A stretch of 64,000 nt of DNA from Bradyrhizobium sp. CSA207 (GTDB lineage Bacteria > Pseudomonadota > Alphaproteobacteria > Rhizobiales > Xanthobacteraceae). The first letter of the stretch is position 1, and every line of letters starts with the position of its first letter. This document shows, piece by piece, positions 54,160 to 61,568 of this stretch. Below the pieces are notes generated by a model. It did not search any database. It was not told where the DNA came from and worked only from the letters and a program-made list of their open reading frames with translations. A program made the translations under genes and the position numbers. The stretch lies in contig NZ_JAACFT010000035.1 in the NCBI RefSeq assembly GCF_029051685.1, positions 28,883-92,882 of the forward strand, written 5' to 3'.

Positions 54160-54239
54160 GTCATTGCGGGCAAAGCGAAGCAATCCAGAATCTTTCCGCG
54201 GTGGCAGTCTGGATTGCTTCGCTTCGCTCGCAATGACGA
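54160..54239. repeat. inverted repeat, family F (copy 2)
   Basis: GTCATTGCGGGCAAAGCGAA then GCAATCCAG on the left and CTGGATTGCTTCGCTTCGCT then CGCAATGACG on the right. It lies between convergent ligA and the MFS gene. Confidence 0.87.
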
Positions 54240-54260
54240 GGCCAGGGCGTCTCAGCGCCC

Positions 54261-55538
54261 TCACATCATCCCGCTTTCCTCCTCCGCCTGCTCGATCAGC
54301 GTCTCGCTCACCATCACCTGGCGGCGGGGCACGACGAAGATCATCATGCAGGCGCAGAGCAGCGAGATCGCGAGGACCGCGGAGGTGAGCGGCAGCGTCG
54401 TGGCGGAGTGGCCGCCGAGATAGGCGCCGAATTGCGACATCACCGCGCCAATGCCTTGCTGCAGGAAGCCCATCGCGCCGGAGGCGGTGCCGGCGGCTTC
54501 AGGGCGGATGCTGATGGCGCCGGCGGCCGAATTCGCCATCACGAATGCGTTGCCGGCCATCACGACCATCTGCGTGCCGAACAGCCACGCCGGCGCCTCG
54601 TTCCAGCCGGCGATGCTCCAGAGCAGGTTCAAGAGACTTCCGCAGAGTTGCAGGCCAAGCCCGAACCAGATCAGTCTTTCCAGCGAGTGACGCGGTGCGA
54701 AGCGCACGCAGAGCAGATTGCCGACCAGATACGCAAAGCCGGTCGTCGCGAACCACGCGCCGTATTCGGCGCTGCTGCGGCCCATCTGCGTCACGACGAT
54801 GTAGGGCCCGCCGCCGGCAAAGGTGAAGATGATCTGCGAAGCCAGCACTTGGCACATCACATAGCCGATGAAGGCGCGGTTTCTGATCAGCATGCCGACG
54901 TCGCCGCGAAAGCCGCTGCCGGCCGCGCGGCTTCGGCGCGTCTCGGGCAGCGCCAGCGCGATGCCGGCGGCGACCGCAATCGCGCCGATGGTGATGGCGT
55001 AGAAGATCGCGCGCCAGCCGAACGCGGTCTCGATCAGGCCGCCGGTCAGCGGCGAGAGCATCTGCCCGATCATCAGGGCGGCGATGACGAGGCTGATCAT
55101 GGAGGCAACGCGTTCGCGCTCATAGATGTCGCGGATGATGGCGCGGCTCACCACCATGCCGGCCGCACCGCCCAGCGCCTGGAAGAAGCGGGCCGCGATC
55201 AGTTGCGGCAGGTTCTGCGCGAACATGCAGGCGATGCTGGCGGCGACCATCAATGCAAGGCCGGTGAGCAGCACCGGGCGCCGCCCGAACTTGTCCGACA
55301 GCGGGCCCATGATCAGCTGCGACAGTGCGATGCCGACCATGTAGAGCGACACCGTCATCTGCGCGATCGAGATGTCGCTGCCGAAAGTCGCCGCCAGCAC
55401 CGGCAGCGCCGGAACCAGCATATAGAGCGAGATCGGCGCGATCCCGGTCATCATGACCAGCAACAGCAGCACCACGCGCGAGGTCGCGAGGTTCCTGTTC
55501 GCTGCCGTTTCCGGCGGCTTGCTGATCATGCCGTGCAT
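54261..55538 (-). CDS. Bcr/CflA-type MFS drug exporter
   Basis: A 425-residue, 12-span DHA1-family exporter. Motif A is GPLSDKFGRRPVLLTGL, and the first span ISLYMLVPALPVLAATF plus motif C region (LSPLTGGLIETAFGWRAIFY) fit the Bcr/CflA group, which exports bicyclomycin, sulfonamides or chloramphenicol in some hosts. An in-frame ATG at 55529 is an alternative start. The substrate is unknown. Confidence 0.9.
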   Translation of the reverse strand: MHGMISKPPETAANRNLATSRVVLLLLVMMTGIAPISLYMLVPALPVLAATFGSDISIAQMTVSLYMVGIALSQLIMGPLSDKFGRRPVLLTGLALMVAASIACMFAQNLPQLIAARFFQALGGAAGMVVSRAIIRDIYERERVASMISLVIAALMIGQMLSPLTGGLIETAFGWRAIFYAITIGAIAVAAGIALALPETRRSRAAGSGFRGDVGMLIRNRAFIGYVMCQVLASQIIFTFAGGGPYIVVTQMGRSSAEYGAWFATTGFAYLVGNLLCVRFAPRHSLERLIWFGLGLQLCGSLLNLLWSIAGWNEAPAWLFGTQMVVMAGNAFVMANSAAGAISIRPEAAGTASGAMGFLQQGIGAVMSQFGAYLGGHSATTLPLTSAVLAISLLCACMMIFVVPRRQVMVSETLIEQAEEESGMM

Positions 55539-55701
55539 GCGTGTCCGTCTCGTAGAAATTCGAATCGGACTGTAGCGTGCTCGCGCAAGACGGATATCGG
55601 CGTTTCGGAATGCGGCTATACGGATTCCGGGACGGTTATGATGATCGTGTGTGAAAGGACGGAATTTGCGGGGCGTGTGGTGCGCTCATGCCACATCATC
55701 G

Positions 55702-55823
55702 GTGTCACTACCCGCGAGGCGGGGAATCCAGTACGCCGCGACCTTTCCGCATACGATCACTGTCTCTGGAATACTGGATGCCCCGCCCCAGTGCGCAAGT
55801 GCGCACAAGGCGGGGCATGACAG
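55702..55823. repeat. inverted repeat, family D (copy 3)
   Basis: GTGTCACTACCCGCGAGGCG then GGGAATCCAGTA on the left; TACTGGATGCCCCGCCCCAG and GGCGGGGCATGACAG on the right, with GTGCGCAAGTGCGCAC as an inner hairpin. It lies between the MFS gene and pepP. Confidence 0.86.
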
Positions 55824-55890
55824 CTGGGCTAGGGGAAGCAGCATTGCTCAAATCGCGTAGTGCTATGCGTCGTGCTCCGGAACGGCGAGC

Positions 55891-57720
55891 TTAAGCCGTC
55901 AGCTCCGCCGTCGCCTGGTCGAGCCAGGCCTTTGTCGCTTCATCCAGCGCCGGCCGTACGTCGGCGTGCACGCGGGCGTGATAGGCATTGAGCCAGTCGA
56001 GCTCGTCCCGGCTCAGCATCGCCACGTCGATCAGCCGGCGGTCGATCGGCGCCAGGGTCAGCGTCTCGAATGCGTTCATCGGTTTCTCGGCGCCCTTGAT
56101 GTCGGCTTCGATCACCAGCTCGAGGTTCTCGATGCGAATGCCGAAGCCGTCGGTCTTGTAGTAGCCGGGCTCGTTGGACAGGATCATGCCGCGCTTCAGC
56201 GGCGTGGTGCCGATTTTTGAAATCCGCGCCGGTCCTTCGTGGACGCTGAGATAGCTGCCGACGCCGTGGCCGGTGCCGTGCTCGAAATCGAGGCCGGCAG
56301 TCCAGAGATATTGCCGCGCCAGCGTGTCGAGCTGCGCGCCAGTGGCGCCGTCGGGAAACACCGCGCGCGCGATCGCGATATGGCCGCGCAAGACGCGGGT
56401 AAAGCGGTCGCGCATCTCGTCCGTAGGCTCGCCGACGGCAATCGTGCGGGTGACGTCAGTGGTGCCGTCTTCATATTGCGCGCCGGAGTCGATCAGCAAG
56501 AGGTCGCCGGGTGCGATCCGCCGGTTGCTCTTGCGGGTGACGCGGTAGTGCACGATGGCGCCGTTCGGGCCGGTGCCGGAGATGGTGGGGAACGACACGT
56601 CCTTCAGCGCGCCGGTGTCGCGGCGGAACGTCTCCAGCGCCTCGACGGCGTCGATCTCGGTGAGCTTGCCGCTTGGCGCCTCGCGATCGATGAAGGCGAG
56701 GAAGCGCGCCAGTGCCACGGCGTCGCGCCGGTGCGCCGTCTTCGTGCCCGCGATCTCGGTCGCGTTCTTGACCGCCTTGAGTAGCGCAATCGGATCGCTG
56801 CCGCGCACCGGCTTGCCGCCGCCGCCCGCGATCAATCTGCTGAGCGCGTCGGCCGCGGTGGCATTGTCGAGCGCAATCGCGGCGCCGCTTTTGGCGAGCG
56901 CCATCAGCGTCGGCGCCATCGCGTCCGGCTCGCGCACGTCGGCCGATTGCTCGAGATGGTCGCGCGTCAGGTTGGAGAGCTTGCGGTGGTCGATGAACAC
57001 CGTCGGCCGGCCGTCCTTAGGCACCAGCGCGTAGGATAGGGGCAGCGGCGTGTGTGCGACATCGGCACCGCGGATGTTGAAGGTCCAGGCCACGGCATGG
57101 CTGTCGGAGAGCACCAGCGCGTCGGCGCCGAGCCTGACGATTTCGGACTGGATCTGCTTCAGCTTCTCGGCCTCGCCGACGCCGGCATGCTGCATTCCGT
57201 GCACGGCGACCGGGGCGAGCGGCGGCTGCGGCCGATCCTGCCAGATCGCATCGACCGGATTGCTGTCGACGGCGACCAGCTCCGCGCCGGCCTTGGCGCA
57301 GGAGCTGGCCAAGCGCTCGGCTGCCGCAGAAGTGTGCAGCCACGGATCAAATCCCAGGCGGTCGCCGGACTTCAGATGCGCGGACAACCAGCTCTCCGGG
57401 GGTGGATCGATCAGCGACTCCACTGCCCAAGCCTTCGCGTCGACCTGCTTGGCGGCCTGGAGCGTGTAGCGGCCGTCGACAAAAACCGCGGCCTCCTGGG
57501 CCAGAACGACGGCCAGTCCTGCCGAGCCGGTAAAACCGGTTAGCCAGGCCAGCCGCTCCTCCGACGGCGGCACATATTCATTCTGCTGCTGATCGGCGCG
57601 TGGGATCACGAAGCCGGTCAGCTTGCGGCGGGCGAGCTCTTCGCGGAGTGCCGCAAGCCGCGCCGTCAATGCGACGCCGGCCTCCGGCTCCTCGAATGTC
57701 TGGAAGTGTGCTTCGAACAT
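55891..57720 (-). CDS. pepP: Xaa-Pro aminopeptidase, long eukaryote-like form
   Basis: A metallopeptidase removing N-terminal residues before proline. At 609 residues it is the long three-domain form: two creatinase-like N domains (about 15-320), the pita-bread catalytic domain and a C-terminal M24C segment (about 545-609). The metal ligands are D411, D422, H485, E517 and E531. The family resembles cytosolic APP1 of eukaryotes rather than E. coli PepP (441 residues), so the symbol is approximate. Confidence 0.92.
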   Translation of the reverse strand: MFEAHFQTFEEPEAGVALTARLAALREELARRKLTGFVIPRADQQQNEYVPPSEERLAWLTGFTGSAGLAVVLAQEAAVFVDGRYTLQAAKQVDAKAWAVESLIDPPPESWLSAHLKSGDRLGFDPWLHTSAAAERLASSCAKAGAELVAVDSNPVDAIWQDRPQPPLAPVAVHGMQHAGVGEAEKLKQIQSEIVRLGADALVLSDSHAVAWTFNIRGADVAHTPLPLSYALVPKDGRPTVFIDHRKLSNLTRDHLEQSADVREPDAMAPTLMALAKSGAAIALDNATAADALSRLIAGGGGKPVRGSDPIALLKAVKNATEIAGTKTAHRRDAVALARFLAFIDREAPSGKLTEIDAVEALETFRRDTGALKDVSFPTISGTGPNGAIVHYRVTRKSNRRIAPGDLLLIDSGAQYEDGTTDVTRTIAVGEPTDEMRDRFTRVLRGHIAIARAVFPDGATGAQLDTLARQYLWTAGLDFEHGTGHGVGSYLSVHEGPARISKIGTTPLKRGMILSNEPGYYKTDGFGIRIENLELVIEADIKGAEKPMNAFETLTLAPIDRRLIDVAMLSRDELDWLNAYHARVHADVRPALDEATKAWLDQATAELTA

Positions 57721-57908
57721 GGTGGGTCACTTTAGGATCATGGGGATGAGTCCGCAATCTGGACGCATTTGCATCGCATCTGGCATGGACTGTGCTTGAA
57801 AAAGTTCCGCTTGAGTCGAGTGGAGTAGACGGATGCAGCCTCTGAGCTTCGTCCGGACGACAGGGAAATTCGAGCAAGTGTTTCTACTCAACGGCGAGGG
57901 GATACACG

Positions 57909-58088
57909 ATGCCTGCGTTCACGTTTGAGAAGATTTCGCCGCCGGCTCGTCGTACCCCGGCCGCAGCCACACCGAAGAAGCCGCGCGGCCTCATCAGCCA
58001 GATGATTGATCGTTTCGCCGAACGCCGCGCCAGGCGCGCGCTGCAGGGTGAACGCGCGGTGCGCCAGGACGAGAAGCCGGCGGAGTAG
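57909..58088 (+). CDS. 59-residue basic protein
   Basis: A small frame with a GAGGGG ribosome site seven bases before its ATG. The N-terminal half is Pro/Ala-rich (FEKISPPARRTPAAATPKKP), the second a basic helix (GLISQMIDRFAERRARRALQ). I recognise no domain. Similar small Arg-rich proteins occur in this family of bacteria. It is divergent from pepP. A nucleic-acid or partner-binding role is only a guess from composition. Confidence 0.6.
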   Translation: MPAFTFEKISPPARRTPAAATPKKPRGLISQMIDRFAERRARRALQGERAVRQDEKPAE

Positions 58089-58106
58089 CACCTCGTCGTC
58101 GATGTC

Positions 58107-58193
58107 GTAGGGTGGTTTAGCCGAAGGCGTAACCCACCAATTTCGTAGCCGCGCAAGATGGTGGGTTACGCTTCGCTAAGCTAACCCACCATA
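58107..58193. repeat. inverted repeat, family G
   Basis: GTAGGGTGGTTTAGCCGAAG then GCGTAACCCACCA on the left and TGGTGGGTTACGCTTCGCTA then AGCTAACCCACCAT on the right. It sits between the convergent small gene and prmA. Only one copy is seen in this window. Confidence 0.85.
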
Positions 58194-58200
58194 CGGCGGC

Positions 58201-59088
58201 TTATCCGACCTTCCTCAGCAACAGGCTGCTCCACCCCTCGATCCGCAGATGCCGCAGCGGCACCAGGCCGCGCGCGCGGTAGGCGGCGATCACGGCGGGC
58301 GCCTGATGCGTCAACAGGCCGGAGAGGATGACGCGCCCGCTAGGCGCTAGGTGCCGCGTCATCGGGCCCGCCAATTGCCGTAACGGATTGGCAAGGATGT
58401 TGGCCAGCACCAGGTCGAACGGGCCGCATCTACCGAAATCCGGCGCGGCGAAGCCGGTGGCGCGGATCACCCGGACATGGTTACCAACTTCATTCAGTGT
58501 GGCGTTCTCCGCGGCCACCCGCACCGAGGGCGAGTCAATGTCGGAGGCCAGCACCGCGCGATGCAGCGCCTTGGCCGCCGCGATCCCCAGCACGCCGGTG
58601 CCGGTGCCCAGATCGAGCAGTTTCCTTGGCTTGGAACTCTTCAGGACATGGTCAAGCAGCAGTAAACAGCCGCGGGTGGTGCCGTGGTGGCCGGTGCCGA
58701 AGGCGAGCGCGGCTTCGATCTCGATTGCGAGCTTGTTCGGCGCCACGCGGTCGCGGTCGTGGCTGCCGTGCACGACGAAGCGCCCGGCCGGCACCGGAAC
58801 CAGATCTTCCAGGCTGGCCTTGACCCAGTCCTTGGCTTCGACCGTATCGAAGACGAGGGCTGCGGCGATCTCGTTTCCGGCTGAATTTGCAACGAGTTCA
58901 CTCAGCAATGCCTGGTCCGGCGCATCAGCGAAATGCAGCGTGACATCCCATTGTCCGTCCGGCCGCTCGAACGCCGCGACTGCCGCATCGCCCTCGAAAA
59001 ACACCTCAGTGAGCAAGTCGACAACGCGCCTGGCCGCGGCCTCGTTGCCGATCGAAAAGCTGGCGCGATGGGTGGGCGAGGACTGCAT
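58201..59088 (-). CDS. prmA: ribosomal protein L11 methyltransferase
   Basis: Methylates lysines and the N-terminus of ribosomal protein L11. The 295-residue protein has an N-terminal substrate-binding domain, a linker with AFGTGHHGTTRGCLLLLDHV, the SAM loop LLDLGTGTGVLGIAAAK (about 159-175) and the catalytic-domain motif FDLVLANILANPLRQLA. This pattern is specific to PrmA. Confidence 0.94.
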   Translation of the reverse strand: MQSSPTHRASFSIGNEAAARRVVDLLTEVFFEGDAAVAAFERPDGQWDVTLHFADAPDQALLSELVANSAGNEIAAALVFDTVEAKDWVKASLEDLVPVPAGRFVVHGSHDRDRVAPNKLAIEIEAALAFGTGHHGTTRGCLLLLDHVLKSSKPRKLLDLGTGTGVLGIAAAKALHRAVLASDIDSPSVRVAAENATLNEVGNHVRVIRATGFAAPDFGRCGPFDLVLANILANPLRQLAGPMTRHLAPSGRVILSGLLTHQAPAVIAAYRARGLVPLRHLRIEGWSSLLLRKVG

Positions 59089-59242
59089 TCTAGGGTTCCG
59101 CTGAGTTCAATTTTTGGAACTTTCGTTCCCAATTTTCGCATAACTTGCAACTTACGGATTAACCCGCCTGCAGGTTGTATCAAGTAAATTCACGGGTGTT
59201 GGAACCCACCGACGCAGCTTGAAATGGAAACGGAGGCGAGTC

Positions 59243-59407
59243 TTGAAACGCATGGTTTTGAAGTTCTGGTCCGATGAGTCCGGTGCGACCGCGATCGAAT
59301 ACGGCCTGATCGCAGCGGGTATCGCGCTGGCGATCATCACCGTGGTGAACAGCCTCGGCACCACCATGAACGAAAAGTTCGGTTCGATTAGCACCTCCTT
59401 GAAGTAA
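59243..59407 (+). CDS. Flp/Fap-type pilin subunit
   Basis: A 54-residue pilin precursor. The start is taken as TTG at 59243 because GGAGG lies six bases before it; the first ATG (59252) would be too far away. The short leader ends before a processing motif of the type G-A-T-A-I-E-Y-G-L, with the conserved E-Y pair at the mature N-terminus, then one hydrophobic helix. Flp pilins build type IVb tight-adherence pili. No cpa/tad assembly genes are in the window, so this is an orphan copy. Confidence 0.9.
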   Translation: MKRMVLKFWSDESGATAIEYGLIAAGIALAIITVVNSLGTTMNEKFGSISTSLK

Positions 59408-59515
59408 TTTCCGCCTCCTTTTTCCCAGCGCGGCTAATTTCTTCATGGACTGATCCTGACCAACGCTCGCTGGGAAATTGTCTCCCGGCGGGCGAGGTCG
59501 TTTTGGGTGCACGAG

Positions 59516-59682
59516 GCGTCCACAAGCTATCCACCGGCCGCCGCTATGTTGTCCACGGCTTTATCCCGCGGTTTCCGACTGGATTTCCCCTGCTGGTCCC
59601 GGTCGGCGTTGTGCAAATGTCCACCGGCTGGACACAGACCTTTCGACCGCCTGTCCACAGTTCATCCACAGCCCTATCCACG
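59516..59682 (+). other. cluster of seven DnaA-box-like nonamers
   Basis: Nonamers resembling TTATCCACA, all in one direction, at 59516 (GCGTCCACA), 59527 (CTATCCACC), 59549 (TTGTCCACG), 59617 (ATGTCCACC), 59651 (CTGTCCACA), 59662 (TCATCCACA) and 59674 (CTATCCACG). Matches range from six to eight of nine. The last overlaps the end of the oxidoreductase gene. The TCCAC core is far denser than expected. No AT-rich unwinding region is evident, so a full origin is not claimed. Confidence 0.45.
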
Positions 59683-61284
59683 GCTACCGAACAGCGCGCG
59701 GTGATCCCTCAAGATCGCCTGCGCGGCGTTGTGGCCGGGGGCGCCGGTGACGCCGCCGCCGGGGTGGGCGCCGGAGCCACAGTGGTAGAGGCCTCTCACG
59801 GGCCCGCGGTAATCGGCATGGCCCAGCATCGGCCGCGCCGAGAACAGCTGGTTCAGCGTCAGCGCGCCATGAAAAATGTCGCCGCCCAAAAGGCCGAACT
59901 GCCGTTCGAGGTCGAGCGGGGAGAGGATCTGGCGGCCGAGCACGCTCGTCGCAAAGCCCGGCGCGTAACTGTCCACCGTCGCGATCATGAGATCGGCGAC
60001 CTCTTCGCGATGGTTATCCCAGGATCTGCCGTCGGGCAGCTCGGGCGCGACGTGCTGGCAGAACAGGCTCGCGACATGTTTTCCCGCCGGCGCGAGCGTG
60101 TCGTCGAGCGTCGAGGGGATCAGCATCTCGACAACAGGCGCGCGGCTCCAGCCCTGCGCGCGCGCATCGAGATAAGCGCGGTCCATGTAGCCGAGGCTCG
60201 GCGCCAGGATGATGCCGGAGGTCAGATGATCGCCGTCGCCCGGCAGCGCCGTGAAGGAGGGCAGGCGGTCCAGCGCCACGTTCATGCGGAACGTGCCGGA
60301 GCCGTTCTTCCAGTGGCGGATACGGGCAAGGAAGTCCGCGGGCAGGGCGTCCGCTGCGACCAGCCGCGTATAGAGCAGCTTTGGATTGACGTTGGCCGCG
60401 ACATATTTCGCGCGGATGGCCGTGCCGTTGTCCAGCACCACGCCGACGGCGCGCTCGCTCTCGACGATCACCTCGCGCACGCCCGCATCCGTGTCGATCA
60501 TCACGCCCCGGTCGCGCGCGGTGCGCGCCATCGCCTGCGTGATCGCGCCCATGCCGCCGATGGCATGGCCCCAGACGCCCTTCTTGCCGTTCACCTCGCC
60601 GAAGGCGTGGTGCAGCATCACATAGGCCGAGCCCGCCGCGTAGGGGCTGGCATAATTGCCGACGATGGCGTCGAAGCCGAACAGCGCTTTGACCAGATCG
60701 TGCTCGAACCGCTCGTCCAAAATCTCGCCGGCCGAGCGGGTGAAGAGATCGAGCAGGCTGCGGCTTTGCTCCAGCGTCAATCCGCGCAGGATGTTGGCCG
60801 TCTTCAACGCGTTGATGCCCTCGCGGATCGCAGCCGTGCCGAAGCTGGCGAGCAGGTTCGGCGGCGCGCGCAGCACGAACTGCCGCAGCACGTCCGCGAT
60901 GTCTTCCAGCTCGCGCGAAAAGCCGTCGATCGCGGCTGCGTCATGCGTGCTGAGCCGCGCGACTGATTCTTTCGTTCGTCCCTCGCCGGTGAGGAGATAG
61001 CTGCCGTCGGGCGCGGGGAGGAAATTCTGCGCGCGCCGCTCGACGATCCGCAGGCCCTGCTCGGCGAGCTTGAGGTCGCCGATCACCTGCGGATTGAGCA
61101 GGCTCACGGTGTAGGCCGCGACCGAGTTGCGGAAACCCGGATGAAATTCTTCCGTGACCGCGGCCCCGCCGACCACCTTGCGGCGCTCGACCACGCGCAC
61201 GCGCAGGCCTGCCATCGCGAGATAGGCCGCGCAGGTGAGGCCGTTATGGCCAGCGCCGATGATGACGACGTCGGTTTCGGTCAT
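59674..61284 (-). CDS. FAD-dependent oxidoreductase (PYROXD2/phytoene desaturase-like)
   Basis: A 536-residue flavoprotein. The FAD Rossmann motif DVVIIGAGHNGLTCAAYLAM fills residues 5-24, followed by VVERRKVVGGAAVTEEFHPG. The C-terminal FAD segment is YHCGSGAHPGGGVTGAPGHN. This arrangement is typical of PYROXD2-like proteins related to carotenoid desaturases. No carotenoid genes are adjacent, so the substrate is unknown. Confidence 0.87.
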   Translation of the reverse strand: MTETDVVIIGAGHNGLTCAAYLAMAGLRVRVVERRKVVGGAAVTEEFHPGFRNSVAAYTVSLLNPQVIGDLKLAEQGLRIVERRAQNFLPAPDGSYLLTGEGRTKESVARLSTHDAAAIDGFSRELEDIADVLRQFVLRAPPNLLASFGTAAIREGINALKTANILRGLTLEQSRSLLDLFTRSAGEILDERFEHDLVKALFGFDAIVGNYASPYAAGSAYVMLHHAFGEVNGKKGVWGHAIGGMGAITQAMARTARDRGVMIDTDAGVREVIVESERAVGVVLDNGTAIRAKYVAANVNPKLLYTRLVAADALPADFLARIRHWKNGSGTFRMNVALDRLPSFTALPGDGDHLTSGIILAPSLGYMDRAYLDARAQGWSRAPVVEMLIPSTLDDTLAPAGKHVASLFCQHVAPELPDGRSWDNHREEVADLMIATVDSYAPGFATSVLGRQILSPLDLERQFGLLGGDIFHGALTLNQLFSARPMLGHADYRGPVRGLYHCGSGAHPGGGVTGAPGHNAAQAILRDHRALFGSRG

Positions 61285-61296
61285 GATTTTCCTGGC

Positions 61297-61398
61297 GTCA
61301 TTCCGGGGCGCGCTTCAGCGCGAACCCGGAATCTCGAGGTTCCGGGTTCGATGCTCGGGGCCGCGCTTCGCGGTCCCGTCGCATCGCCCCGGAATGAC
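61297..61398. repeat. inverted repeat, family E (copy 5)
   Basis: GTCATTCCGGGGCGCGCTTC on the left and GTCGCATCGCCCCGGAATGA on the right; CGGAATCTCGAGGTTCCGGG in the centre matches copies 3 and 4. It lies in the divergent gap before the spermidine-synthase-like gene. Confidence 0.87.
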
Positions 61399-61568
61399 AC
61401 CTCTATATCAGGCATTCCCCGCTGCAACATCACGACACCATTTATTGCCCGTTCAGGCGCCCTGTGCTCCATTGCGCGCGTCCGGCGCCCGCCGGGGGAG
61501 TTATACGACGCGTTTTCTCGCGCGAACCGGTGCCCACTTCGCTGGAAAACGCTTTTGCTGGAGCTTCC

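Noticed and set aside
59408..59673. Full replication origin (oriC)
   Set aside because: The DnaA-like sites are imperfect, no AT-rich unwinding element is visible, and the usual origin-linked genes are missing.
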